From: Robertmurraya sp047302285
GTDB taxonomy: Bacteria; Bacillota; Bacilli; Bacillales; Cytobacillaceae
Reading direction: 5' to 3'
Assembly (NCBI RefSeq): GCF_047302285.1
Contig: NZ_CP154845.1
Span: 310,001 to 374,000 of the forward strand
Length of the DNA stretch: 64,000 nt
The notes under the pieces were generated by a model that did no database searches, was not told the DNA's origin, and saw only the letters and a program-made list of their open reading frames with translations. Numbering within the stretch: position 1 is the first letter of the stretch; each line of letters opens with the position of its first letter. Positions 7,998 to 16,295 of this stretch are shown here, piece after piece. A program made the translations under genes and the position numbers.

Positions 7998-9914
7998 ATG
8001 AAAAAATACAAACGGAAAATATACCTACAAGATAAACCTCGAAAAGTGGCAGTAGAGGAATTGCTCAACCATTTTCATCCACAAAGGGAGACAGAGTGGA
8101 TGAATAGCAGTGAGGCAATAGGAAGAATAACAGCGGAGCCTGTTTTTGCCGTAAATTCAATGCCTCATTATCATGCTTCTGCAATGGATGGAATTGCTGT
8201 AAGGGCTGAGGATACTTTTTTAGCACATGAGCAGAATCCAGTTCAGCTAAAACGAAATGAAGACTTTGTCTATGTGGATACGGGAAATCTCATTCCTTCC
8301 CCATTTAATGCGGTCATCATGATTGAAAATGTCGACGAGCTTTCAGAGGATGTTGTTGAGATTATTGAACCAACTTCACCGTGGTCACATATTCGCCCGA
8401 TTGGTGAGGATATAGTCCAAGAAGAAATGCTTTTTCCACAAGGACATAAAATTAGACCAGTAGATATCGGTGTTTTATTAGCATCGCAAACAACAAAGAT
8501 TCAGGTGATGCGGCCGCCAACTGTAACAATCATTCCAACAGGGAATGAATTAATTGCTCCGAATGAAGGGGCTGTTCCAGGGAAATTAATCGAATTTAAT
8601 GGCACAGTCATTTCAAGTTATATTAAAGAGTGGGGCGGAGATCCTACATTACATAGCATCGTAAAAGATGAACCAGAAGAAATTAAGAAGGCGTTATTAA
8701 ATGCTGCCGCCACTTCCGATATGGTGGTCATCAACGCAGGATCGTCTGCAGGTTCTAAAGATTACACCGTCCATTTAATCGCAGAGCTTGGTGAAGTATT
8801 CACACATGGAGTAGCAACAAGACCTGGAAAGCCAGTCGTTTTAGGAAAAATAAACGATACAATTGTGATCGGAATTCCAGGCTATCCTGTATCTGCTTAT
8901 TTAACTCTTGAGTGGTTTGTTCGACCTTTGGTTTGTGCGTATTTAGGAATAACAGAGCCAAAAAGGCATACGTTAAAGGTAAAGCTTGGCCGTAGAATCG
9001 TTTCGACGATGGGAGCAGAGGATTTTGTTCGTATGACGATTGGGTATGTTGATGGTGAATACATTGCCAATCCTCTAACAAGAGCGGCAGGAGTGACAAT
9101 GTCCCTCGTGAAAGCAGATGGGTTATTAGTTGTCCCTTCTGAACAATTAGGCTATGAACAAGGTGAATATGTGGACATAGAGCTCCTTCGCTCAGAAGAA
9201 GAAATTAGGTCCGCAGTCGTCTTTAATGGTAGTCACGATTTGACAATTGATCTTCTTTCTTCTTTCTTACGCAATGAATCAAAGGAAGCAAAGATTATAT
9301 CCTCGCACGTCGGAAGTATGGCAGGGATTATGGCGATCAGGAAAGGAGAAGCCCATATAGCTGGGGTCCATTTATTAGATCCAGAAACAAAGGAATATAA
9401 TGTTTCCTACGTGAAGAAGTTTCTGGCAGATCAAGAAGTCATACTGTACCCATTCTTGAAACGGAAACAAGGATGGCTTCTCCCAAAAGGCAATCCTTTA
9501 AACATTGAAAATGTAACAGATATTGCGGAAAAAGATGCATTGTTTGTAAATCGTCAAAAAGGAGCCGGTACAAGAATCTTATTTGATTTATTATTAAGAG
9601 AGTACGGGCTCGAGCCAGAACAAATCAACGGATACGATCGGGAAATGTTCTCCCATCTTAGTGTAGCTGCTGAAGTAAAGAGCAGCCCCAAAGCGGTTGG
9701 TCTTGGAATTTACCCAGCGGCGAAGGCAATGGGACTAGATTTTATTTCTCTAGCAGATGAAGAATACGATTTACTCATGACGAAAGCTTTTTTCGAAAGT
9801 GTTCAAGGACAACAATTAATTCATATCATTCAGTCAGAAGAATTTCATGCAAGAGTCGAAGCGATTGGTGGATATTCCGTTGTGGCAAATGCTGAGCCGA
9901 AAAAATTACAATGA
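7998..9914 (+). CDS. MoeA fused to a periplasmic-binding-protein-like domain
   Basis: The first ~400 residues are a second MoeA (HASAMDGIAVRAEDT, NAGSSAGSKDYT, RPGKPVVLGK, GIPGYPVSAY). From about residue 420 to 638 there is a substrate-binding (LysR/PBP-like) domain with HVGSMAGIMAIRKGEAHIAG, NRQKGAGTRILFD and VAAEVKSSPKAVGLGIYP. This architecture is known as MoeA/PBP fusions in Firmicutes and archaea. The second domain resembles molybdate- or tungstate-binding proteins, but it has no signal peptide and would be cytoplasmic. It may bring oxyanion to the MoeA site or sense it; this is inference. The central SAGSKDY motif is slightly changed from the SVGTKDY of the other copy. Confidence 0.88.
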   Translation: MKKYKRKIYLQDKPRKVAVEELLNHFHPQRETEWMNSSEAIGRITAEPVFAVNSMPHYHASAMDGIAVRAEDTFLAHEQNPVQLKRNEDFVYVDTGNLIPSPFNAVIMIENVDELSEDVVEIIEPTSPWSHIRPIGEDIVQEEMLFPQGHKIRPVDIGVLLASQTTKIQVMRPPTVTIIPTGNELIAPNEGAVPGKLIEFNGTVISSYIKEWGGDPTLHSIVKDEPEEIKKALLNAAATSDMVVINAGSSAGSKDYTVHLIAELGEVFTHGVATRPGKPVVLGKINDTIVIGIPGYPVSAYLTLEWFVRPLVCAYLGITEPKRHTLKVKLGRRIVSTMGAEDFVRMTIGYVDGEYIANPLTRAAGVTMSLVKADGLLVVPSEQLGYEQGEYVDIELLRSEEEIRSAVVFNGSHDLTIDLLSSFLRNESKEAKIISSHVGSMAGIMAIRKGEAHIAGVHLLDPETKEYNVSYVKKFLADQEVILYPFLKRKQGWLLPKGNPLNIENVTDIAEKDALFVNRQKGAGTRILFDLLLREYGLEPEQINGYDREMFSHLSVAAEVKSSPKAVGLGIYPAAKAMGLDFISLADEEYDLLMTKAFFESVQGQQLIHIIQSEEFHARVEAIGGYSVVANAEPKKLQ

Positions 9915-9933
9915 TGTTTAGAGGTGCTAGGCC

Positions 9934-10398
9934 ATGAATTTTGAAATTGCAAAGGATCCAATTGATATACAAGCAGTCATTGATAAGGTCGTACAGCGTA
10001 ATGCAGGAGCTATTACAACTTTTATTGGGACAGTCCGGGAACTAACGAAGGGCAAGAAGACGCTTTATTTGGTTTATGAAGCGTATGCATCAATGGCGGT
10101 CAAAAAGCTTGAGCAAATTGGCGATGAAATTAAAGAACAATGGCCAGGCTCAGAGGTTGCTATTACCCATCGTGTCGGAAGACTAGACATTACCGATGTA
10201 GCAGTAGTCATTGCTGTGTCAACCCCACACCGTGCCGATGCCTATGAAGCAAATCGTCATGCGATTGAACGAATTAAGGAAATTGTACCGATTTGGAAGA
10301 AAGAGCATTGGGAAGATGGAGAAGAATGGATCGGTGACCAGCTCGAAAAGGTAGCTTATCCTACAGGAAAACCAGAGGAGAAGGATCTACATGAATAA
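9934..10398 (+). CDS. moaE: molybdopterin synthase large subunit MoaE
   Basis: MoaE is the catalytic subunit of molybdopterin synthase, which adds two sulfurs from MoaD to precursor Z (cPMP). The 154-aa product has the family motifs GAITTFIGTVRELTKGK, HRVGRLDI, STPHRADAYEA and PIWKKEHWEDGEEWI with its active-site lysines. It overlaps moaD by 8 bp, so the two subunits are translationally coupled. Confidence 0.93.
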   Translation: MNFEIAKDPIDIQAVIDKVVQRNAGAITTFIGTVRELTKGKKTLYLVYEAYASMAVKKLEQIGDEIKEQWPGSEVAITHRVGRLDITDVAVVIAVSTPHRADAYEANRHAIERIKEIVPIWKKEHWEDGEEWIGDQLEKVAYPTGKPEEKDLHE

Positions 10399-10624
10399 AA
10401 TTCTATTTTTCGCGCATTTAAAAGATGAAGCTGGCGAAGAGAATATTCGCATTGATGTATCTGGAAAAACAGTTGCTGAAGTAAAAGAACTGCTTGCAAC
10501 AGAATATAAGCTTCAGAAACTGGATTCTGCGATGACAGCGATAAATGAAGAATTCGCCTCCAACGACGATGTGATCGAACAGGGAGATGAAGTTGCATTT
10601 ATTCCTCCGGTTAGTGGGGGCTGA
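10391..10624 (+). CDS. moaD: molybdopterin synthase sulfur carrier MoaD
   Basis: A small ubiquitin-fold protein (77 aa) ending in the required C-terminal Gly-Gly (PPVSGG), which is adenylylated by the MoeB enzyme encoded 220 bp downstream and then carries a thiocarboxylate to MoaE. Its start lies within the end of moaE. Confidence 0.93.
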   Translation: MNKILFFAHLKDEAGEENIRIDVSGKTVAEVKELLATEYKLQKLDSAMTAINEEFASNDDVIEQGDEVAFIPPVSGG

Positions 10625-10627
10625 TTT

Positions 10628-10754
10628 CCAGACTGATGACAAACGCTCGCTTTCTTCGTCGCTTCCCCTTGTCCGGATGCTCATTACCTACTAGGGTAAC
10701 TCCGCTCCTCCCAAGGGTTCGCTCCTCGAAATCAAACGTTTTCATTTAGCCTGG
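10628..10754. repeat. intergenic element with imperfect inverted ends
   Basis: The ends 10628-10645 and 10737-10754 are an imperfect inverted repeat (12 of 18 positions match). The 90 bp between are richer in GC than the surroundings and contain no gene. The layout is that of a small palindromic intergenic element of the type common in Bacillus, but I see no second copy in this window. Confidence 0.35.
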
Positions 10755-10785
10755 AGATGAGGCTGTTTTTAGTATTTTCAATTTT

Positions 10786-10815
10786 AACTGTCCATGAAAT
10801 TGGGCAGTTTTTTCT
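10786..10815 (+). terminator. terminator after moaD region
   Basis: AACTGTCC (10786-10793) pairs with GGGCAGTT (10802-10809, one G-U pair), followed by a T-run. A weaker hairpin (10748-10752 with 10760-10764, then GTTTTT) lies just before it. Together they should end the mob-moe-moa transcript before moeB. Confidence 0.7.
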
Positions 10816-10844
10816 ACCTTGAAATGAGAAAGGAGGGATAGGGT

Positions 10845-11864
10845 ATGTACGAGCGCTATTCAAGACAGATGCTATTTACACCGATTGGACAAGATGGTCA
10901 AGAGAAGATACACATGAAGCATGTTCTGATGATTGGTGCAGGGGCTTTAGGCTCGAGTAATGGGGAGATTTTGACGCGAGCAGGTGTAGGGAAATTAACG
11001 ATTGTGGATCGGGATTATGTGGAAGCAAGTAATCTCCAAAGGCAGCAGCTTTATACAGAGGAAGATGTCGCTCAAAAGTTGCCAAAGGCTGTGGCAGCAG
11101 AGAAGAGACTTAAAGCGATAAACTCTGATGTAGAGCTTCGTGCCGTAGTTGGAGATGCAACACCAGAAATGCTCGAGGAACTTGTCAAAGATGTGGACCT
11201 CATTCTGGACGCCACCGACAATTTTGAAACGAGAATGGCGCTTAATGATGTTTCACAAAAGCATCAAATTCCATGGATTTATGGAGCTTGTGTAGGAAGC
11301 TTTGGGATGAGTTTCACGATTATTCCTGGGAAAACTCCATGTCTTAACTGTCTGTTAAAATCCCTTCCAGTACAGGGGATGACCTGCGATACAGTCGGGA
11401 TCATTGCGCCAACTGTTCAAATGGTTGTCGCCCATCAAACAGCCGAAGCACTAAAAATTCTCGTTGAGGATTGGGAGGCGATTCGCCACTCCTTCGTCAG
11501 CTTTGACTTATGGAGAAATCAATATAGCAGTATCAAAATGACGAAAGCAAAAGATGATAGCTGCCTTTCCTGTGGGAGTGAGCGAACCTACCCATACTTA
11601 AAAAGAGAGAATCTCATGAAATCGGAAGTATTATGTGGTCGCGATACGGTTCAAATTCGTCCATCAAAGCAGGGAGAAGTCGATCTTAATGAGCTTTCCG
11701 CTCACTTGAGTGGCAGTCATTATGAAGTAAAAGGGAATCCATATTTGCTATCTATCGAAATGGAAGACAATCGCATCGTCATTTTCAAAGACGGACGAGC
11801 ACTCATTCACGGAACCAAAGACCTAGCTCATGCCCGATCCATCTACCAAAGATTGCTCGGATAA
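10845..11864 (+). CDS. moeB: MoeB/ThiF-family adenylyltransferase
   Basis: An E1-like enzyme that adenylylates the C-terminal glycine of MoaD (or ThiS). The nucleotide-binding loop MIGAGALGSS and the DATDNFETR motif lie in the first 130 residues. Zinc cysteines are in CLNC (around residue 165) and CLSC (around 241). The last ~80 residues form a short extra domain common in Bacillus MoeB, without an obvious rhodanese cysteine. With moaD, moaE and two moeA genes nearby, a role in molybdopterin synthesis is more likely than thiamine synthesis. It has its own terminator and lies after another one, so it is probably transcribed separately. Confidence 0.88.
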   Translation: MYERYSRQMLFTPIGQDGQEKIHMKHVLMIGAGALGSSNGEILTRAGVGKLTIVDRDYVEASNLQRQQLYTEEDVAQKLPKAVAAEKRLKAINSDVELRAVVGDATPEMLEELVKDVDLILDATDNFETRMALNDVSQKHQIPWIYGACVGSFGMSFTIIPGKTPCLNCLLKSLPVQGMTCDTVGIIAPTVQMVVAHQTAEALKILVEDWEAIRHSFVSFDLWRNQYSSIKMTKAKDDSCLSCGSERTYPYLKRENLMKSEVLCGRDTVQIRPSKQGEVDLNELSAHLSGSHYEVKGNPYLLSIEMEDNRIVIFKDGRALIHGTKDLAHARSIYQRLLG

Positions 11865-11867
11865 TGT

Positions 11868-11904
11868 AACCTCCTTGTCATTAATATGGCGAGGAGGTTT
11901 TTTT
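11868..11904 (+). terminator. terminator of moeB
   Basis: AACCTCCT (11868-11875) pairs with AGGAGGTT (11892-11899), followed by TTTTT. Confidence 0.85.
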
Positions 11905-11990
11905 GGTTCCCGAACCAATCTAATATGAACTGGAAAATCTATTAATCTTATCGAATCGTTCTTTTTCCATTATAATAGGTAGAAGGACAT

Positions 11991-12776
11991 ATGATTAGGA
12001 TGGTGATGAATGTGGAAAAAAAAGATGATGAAAAAATACTAGCTCAGCTTGATGCGATTATGAACGAATTAAAGGAAGGCAAGGAGCAGACGGCAACTAC
12101 GGCCGCTTTAGATATAAATAAAAGAACGCCATCTTTTAAAGGCTTTTTAAAGATAGGTCTTCGGAAGTGGTATTTAAAAATCATCGTCATATTAGTTGCT
12201 TTACTATTGGTGGGAACTTTGATTGGGATAGGGACCTTTAAGCTTTTTTCTGGGGCAGAAGCGAAGGTAGAAAAAGGTAGTTTCATAGAGCAAATGAGAG
12301 AGCTCTCCTCACTTGCTTCTTCCCAAGCACTTGTAAAGGCGGTTATTGAAAAAGAAGATAACCAGCTCTTTGGGAAGGAAATTTCGACGAATATTCCTGG
12401 AACGAAACGAAAGCTCCTGTTAGTTGTACCAGGCACAGTGACGGCGGGAGTGGATTTAGAAGGTGTGAATGCGGAGGATCTAATACTAAATGAAGAAGAA
12501 AAGACGCTAGAGATTACGTTACCTTCAGCCACAATCATTCAAGAACCATCTCTAGATTTTGACCATGTACAAGCTTTTTCTGTAGAAGGGATTTTTCGTG
12601 CTGAAGTCAATTGGGAGGAAGCTTTTGAACTAGCAGCAGAAGCGAAGGAACTCGTAAAAGAAGAAGCAATGGCTCAAGGACTACTGCAAATGGCTGAAAC
12701 AAATGCAGAGAAAACACTACAGAAGTTTTTTGAACAAATGGGCTATGAGGTGACTGTTCATTATGAACATGATTAG
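11991..12776 (+). CDS. DUF4230 membrane-anchored protein
   Basis: A 261-residue protein with a cytoplasmic N-terminal segment (about 60 residues, charged), one transmembrane helix around residues 63-85 (IIVILVALLLVGTLIGIGTF) and an extracytoplasmic domain that fits DUF4230 (SLASSQALVKAVIEKED, VPGTVTAGVDLEG, ITLPSATI). Function is not known. Several start codons are close together (ATG 11991, 12000, 12006); AGGATGGTG could serve 12006 or GTG 12012 instead. Its 3' end overlaps ung by 14 bp. Confidence 0.75.
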   Translation: MIRMVMNVEKKDDEKILAQLDAIMNELKEGKEQTATTAALDINKRTPSFKGFLKIGLRKWYLKIIVILVALLLVGTLIGIGTFKLFSGAEAKVEKGSFIEQMRELSSLASSQALVKAVIEKEDNQLFGKEISTNIPGTKRKLLLVVPGTVTAGVDLEGVNAEDLILNEEEKTLEITLPSATIIQEPSLDFDHVQAFSVEGIFRAEVNWEEAFELAAEAKELVKEEAMAQGLLQMAETNAEKTLQKFFEQMGYEVTVHYEHD

Positions 12777-13476
12777 TCTATTGCACCGTGATTGGCAGGA
12801 GAAATTGGCAGAAGAGACGGAAAAACGATATTTTCAGGAGCTAATGGACTTTTTGCAATTAGAATATGAACGTAATGTTGTCTATCCGTCAAAAGAGAAT
12901 ATTTTTCAGGCACTTAATTTAACTCCATTTTATGACGTGAAGGTAGTCATCTTAGGCCAGGACCCGTATCACGGTCCAAGCCAGGCTCACGGATTGAGTT
13001 TTTCAGTTATGCCAGGGGTTGCCGTCCCGCCATCTCTTAAAAATATCTTTAAAGAACTTGAAGCAGATCTAAACTGTGAACCCCCTAATCATGGCTATTT
13101 AAAAAAATGGGCAGAGCAAGGGGTTCTCCTTTTAAATACGGTATTAACGGTTCGAGCAGGGGAAGCCAATTCCCATCAAAGAAAAGGCTGGGAGAAATTT
13201 ACCGATAAGATCATCGAGAGTCTAAACGATAGGGATGCTCCAGTTATTTTTGTGCTATGGGGCAAACCTGCTCAAAAAAAAGCTAGCTTCATCGATAAGG
13301 AAAAGCATTTTATCATCGCCTCTTCCCATCCAAGCCCACTCTCGGCTTATAGAGGATTTTTGGGAAGTAAGCCTTTTTCCCAGATCAATCAATTATTAAA
13401 AAAGTGGGATATGGGAGAAATTGATTGGAATATAAGCACGGTTTCTGAGAATACAGCATGTGATGAGTTAAAATGA
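12763..13476 (+). CDS. ung: uracil-DNA glycosylase
   Basis: Family 1 UDG, which removes uracil from DNA in base-excision repair. The catalytic water-activating motif GQDPYHGPSQAHGLSFSV and the C-terminal HPSPLSAYRGF motif are intact; the length (237 aa) is standard. GAGGTGA at 12747-12753 precedes the ATG, which lies inside the end of the upstream gene. The position ahead of ywdI and ywdK homologues matches the B. subtilis ywd region. Confidence 0.95.
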   Translation: MNMISLLHRDWQEKLAEETEKRYFQELMDFLQLEYERNVVYPSKENIFQALNLTPFYDVKVVILGQDPYHGPSQAHGLSFSVMPGVAVPPSLKNIFKELEADLNCEPPNHGYLKKWAEQGVLLLNTVLTVRAGEANSHQRKGWEKFTDKIIESLNDRDAPVIFVLWGKPAQKKASFIDKEKHFIIASSHPSPLSAYRGFLGSKPFSQINQLLKKWDMGEIDWNISTVSENTACDELK

Positions 13477-13491
13477 AAAGGATTGACGAAA

Positions 13492-13659
13492 TTGAAAGAA
13501 GAACGAATTAATTGTTTTGCATGCCGGCATTTCTACGTCACCTGGGATAAGAAGTTTCCAAAAGGCTGTCGAGCTTTCCAATTTAAAACGACTAGACTTC
13601 CTTCTCAAGAGGTTTTGCGCGCATCAGGGCAAAACTGCTTGAAGTTTGAGAAAAAGTAA
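13492..13659 (+). CDS. small cysteine-rich protein after ung
   Basis: A 55-residue open frame from TTG 13492 (AAAAGG at 13476-13481) to TAA 13657. It has CFACRHFYVTWD near the N-terminus and two more cysteines (KGCRAF, QNCLKF), so a small metal-binding or redox fold is plausible. Codon use and the ribosome site look real, and it lies between ung and the ywdI homologue in the same direction. I recognise the pattern as a small conserved Bacillus protein next to ung but cannot name a function. An alternative TTG at 13483 is too near the ribosome site. Confidence 0.6.
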   Translation: MKEERINCFACRHFYVTWDKKFPKGCRAFQFKTTRLPSQEVLRASGQNCLKFEKK

Positions 13660-13738
13660 GGAGTAGAACCTATTTCTTTTTTTAGAGGTCGTCATGTAAG
13701 ATAATAGAAGGAATAGCGAGAAATATGAGGTGGTAGAA

Positions 13739-14014
13739 TTGAATATCTCAATGCAAGCGTTACTTGGTAAGATAGAGGAAGAATTAAAGCAGGCGAAACA
13801 AAGTAACTCGGAAAGTCGGATCAGAGAAAAAATTTATGCGGTTAAAACTTTGTGTGAGTTGGTATTGGAGCAAGAGGTAAGTGGACAACGACCAGTGTCA
13901 TCATCGATTACATCACCACCCCCGGTGCAGCCTCAGGTCATCACCCAATATCAACAGCCACAAAAAATGAAAGTCGACGCGGACTCAAATGGAGACTCGC
14001 TATTTGATTTTTAA
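13739..14014 (+). CDS. ywdI: YwdI-like DUF5327 protein
   Basis: A short (about 91 aa) hydrophilic protein. The first half is predicted helical (ISMQALLGKIEEELKQAKQS...IYAVKTLCELVL). The second half is proline/glutamine rich and disordered, and it ends in DSLFDF. This matches the YwdI family near ung and ywdK in Bacillus; the function is unknown. TTG 13739 lies 5 nt after GAGGTGG. The frame opens at GTG 13730, but that codon is inside the ribosome site. Confidence 0.7.
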   Translation: MNISMQALLGKIEEELKQAKQSNSESRIREKIYAVKTLCELVLEQEVSGQRPVSSSITSPPPVQPQVITQYQQPQKMKVDADSNGDSLFDF

Positions 14015-14034
14015 ACGAGGGAAGTGGAACCAAG

Positions 14035-14406
14035 ATGAAAATATTCATTATTTTAGGTGCAATTAATGCCTTTTTATCTGTAGCCTTAGGTGCCTTTGGA
14101 GCACATGGACTAGAAGGGAAGCTCGAACCAAAATATATTGATATATGGGAAAAAGCAGTTAAATATCAAATGTTCCATGCAACCGGACTATTTATCGTAG
14201 GAATCCTCCTTGGTAAATACCCAGCAAGTGCGCTATTAAGTTGGTCAGGCTGGCTCATGTTTATCGGGATCATCCTTTTTGCAGGAAGCTTGTACATATT
14301 AGCGGTGACACAAATTTCAATCCTAGGAGCGATTACTCCATTGGGCGGATTGTCCTTTTTGGCGGCGTGGTTGTTGCTGGTGATTGCCGCTGTTAAATTT
14401 ATGTAA
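14035..14406 (+). CDS. ywdK: DUF423 membrane protein YwdK
   Basis: A 123-residue integral membrane protein with four hydrophobic segments and the DUF423 features GAFGAHGLEGKL and YQMFHATGLF. Function unknown. It is the last gene of the ung cluster before a repeat element and a convergent terminator shared with gerQ. Confidence 0.88.
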   Translation: MKIFIILGAINAFLSVALGAFGAHGLEGKLEPKYIDIWEKAVKYQMFHATGLFIVGILLGKYPASALLSWSGWLMFIGIILFAGSLYILAVTQISILGAITPLGGLSFLAAWLLLVIAAVKFM

Positions 14407-14410
14407 ACAA

Positions 14411-14606
14411 AAGGCTCTATTCGCAAATATTGTTGCTTTTGGATAATAATAAGAGTCCAATTATCCTACAATTCCTCTTACAGAATGATAAAGAGGAAGT
14501 GAAAAGTGCCGTCGCGAACTTAATGTATGGCACTACCCATGATATATGGGTAAAAACCGGATTCTGGGTTTTTATAAAAAACCACAATCTATACGAAAAC
14601 AGCGAA
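14411..14606 (+). repeat. dispersed intergenic repeat, family A, copy 1
   Basis: Begins AAGGCTCTATTCGCAAA and ends near TACGAAAACAGCG. The same left end, internal GAAAAGTGCCG and right end occur at 18701-18893. Shortened forms are at 30453, 46809 (reverse) and 57607. It lies behind the ywdK stop codon. A 65-codon open frame inside it is a chance product. Confidence 0.65.
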
Positions 14607-14612
14607 ACAAAA

Positions 14613-14643
14613 GGGAGCCATCATTAGTATGGCTCCCGTTTTG
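14613..14643. terminator. bidirectional terminator between ywdK and gerQ
   Basis: GGGAGCCAT (14613-14621) pairs perfectly with ATGGCTCCC (14629-14637), with T-rich sequence to the right and A-rich to the left, serving convergent genes. Confidence 0.85.
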
Positions 14644-14644
14644 T

Positions 14645-15103
14645 TTATCTCGGAGGATAAGCAGATACGCCAGGTGCGACTCCATATGGATAGTCGTACT
14701 CTAGTTCCTCATCAAATGTCGCATAACCGAAGTAAACCATAGGAATCAGATAGCGCGTTCCAGTTTCCGGATCACTGATGATGAGATGATCTCTTCCCGC
14801 AGCTTCGATAATTCCTCTAAAGGTTTGTGTAGATGGTCCAGCTTCAGAAACAGTATCAAACATCGCATACACTGTCGCTAACTTCCCTCTGTTTAAGCGT
14901 AGAATGTTTTCAATATAAGATTGTTCCAGTGGTAATTGCCCTGGAACCTGCTGGGTCGGCTGTTGTGCTCCTGCTGTTGGAAACATCGTTCCTGTCTGTA
15001 CTGGAAGTGGTGAAGGTGTCTGCCCTGTTGGAGCGCCATACCCATAATTCGGCTGGTATCCATAGTAGGGTGCTTTCGAATAAGAATTGGGATTGTACGT
15101 CAA
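14645..15103 (-). CDS. gerQ: spore coat protein GerQ
   Basis: GerQ is a coat protein required for localising the cortex-lytic enzyme CwlJ and is crosslinked by transglutaminase in spores. The 152-residue product has a Tyr/Gln/Pro-rich low-complexity N-terminal half and a conserved C-terminal half (LEQSYIENILRLNRGK, AAGRDHLIISDP, YFGYATFDEELEY). It is slightly shorter than the ~180 aa of B. subtilis. TTG at 15103 is chosen because AGGAGGGG lies just before it; the upstream extension crosses that ribosome site. Confidence 0.92.
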   Translation of the reverse strand: MTYNPNSYSKAPYYGYQPNYGYGAPTGQTPSPLPVQTGTMFPTAGAQQPTQQVPGQLPLEQSYIENILRLNRGKLATVYAMFDTVSEAGPSTQTFRGIIEAAGRDHLIISDPETGTRYLIPMVYFGYATFDEELEYDYPYGVAPGVSAYPPR

Positions 15104-15260
15104 ACGACTCCCCTCCTGAAATGTAAATTTAATTTCTAATATACCTTCAATTTTTACACGCAAAATCTCCTATAAAAACAGATCCTAATGGATAGTTATG
15201 TTCCTTAAACTCTTTTTATGACAACAGACAAGCTATGAAAAACATGTAAAATTTCAACAA

Positions 15261-15295
15261 CAAAAAAATGCTCTCAGTAACAAAACTGAGAGCAT
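15261..15295 (-). terminator. terminator of hemQ
   Basis: ATGCTCTCAGT (15268-15278) pairs with ACTGAGAGCAT (15285-15295); on the minus strand a run of seven T follows. Confidence 0.85.
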
Positions 15296-15309
15296 TTGAA
15301 AGTTATCTA

Positions 15310-16053
15310 TTATACATGTAAAAATGATTCAATGCGGCCTTCTTCGAGAATATTTCCAACAAAGAATTGACCAAATTCTCCGTAACGAGCGCTTACTTCA
15401 TCAAAACGCATTTCATAAACGAGCTTTTTGAATTGAAGAACGTCGTCAGAGAATAAGGTTACACCCCATTCGTAGTCATCAAAACCAACAGAACCAGTGA
15501 TGATCTGCTTCACTTTTCCAGCATAACTGCGTCCAATCATTCCGTGACTGCGCATTAAACTACGTCTGTCTTCCATTGGAAGCATGTACCAGTTATCGTC
15601 TCCTTGGCGACGCTTGTCCATTGGGTAAAAGCAAATATATTTTGATTTTGGTAGGGTTGGGTAAAGGCGTGCCAAAATTTCAGGATTTTGATAAGGATCT
15701 TGATCAGATGGTAAGTAATTGCTTAGCTCTACCACTGAAACATAAGAATGTGTTGGAACGGTAAATTCAGCAAGCTTTGTTTTGTTGAATTCAGTTTCAA
15801 TCTCATTTAATTCTTCCATTGTAGGGCGCAAAATCATCATCATGAAATCTGCTTTTTGACCAACGACTGTATATAATGCGTGACTTCCTTTTTTATCTAG
15901 CTGTGTACTGTTCCATTTTTCAACTAGACCTAAAAATTCGTGAATGGCAGCTTGTCTTTCTTCTGGCGATACCATCTTCCAAGTAGTCCAATCCATTGCA
16001 CGGAAGTCATGTAGGCAATACCAACCATCGAGCGTTTTAACAGCTTCACTCAT
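15310..16053 (-). CDS. hemQ: coproheme decarboxylase HemQ
   Basis: HemQ (chlorite dismutase-like) performs the last step of the Gram-positive coproporphyrin route, oxidative decarboxylation of coproheme to heme b. The 247-residue product has the family sequence RSHGMIGRSYAGKV, which contains the proximal heme-ligand histidine, and GWYCLHDFRAMDW near the N-terminus. ATG 16053 has AGGAGT ahead of it; the longer frame to 16095 lacks a ribosome site. It is divergent from pta, as in B. subtilis (ywfI-pta). Confidence 0.93.
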   Translation of the reverse strand: MSEAVKTLDGWYCLHDFRAMDWTTWKMVSPEERQAAIHEFLGLVEKWNSTQLDKKGSHALYTVVGQKADFMMMILRPTMEELNEIETEFNKTKLAEFTVPTHSYVSVVELSNYLPSDQDPYQNPEILARLYPTLPKSKYICFYPMDKRRQGDDNWYMLPMEDRRSLMRSHGMIGRSYAGKVKQIITGSVGFDDYEWGVTLFSDDVLQFKKLVYEMRFDEVSARYGEFGQFFVGNILEEGRIESFLHV

Positions 16054-16295
16054 ACTAATCACTCCTAAATATGTACTAAAATGTGTCGATTTCATTCGAA
16101 ATCTAATCCAAGATTATAATTACTATAACATAGTTTTACCTTTAAAAATATGAATAAACCTTGAATGTTTAAGCGTTTTCCAAATCAGAGAAAAGAGACA
16201 AAATCGATGGCTAATTACTCAGATTTTCGTAAATAGTAAAAGGATAACCCACTCGTCAAACTGTTCCATTTTTAAGAATATATAAACTTTTTACG

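Noticed and set aside
14430..14627. 65-codon open frame after ywdK
   Set aside because: It lies in a dispersed repeat and a terminator; no coding character.
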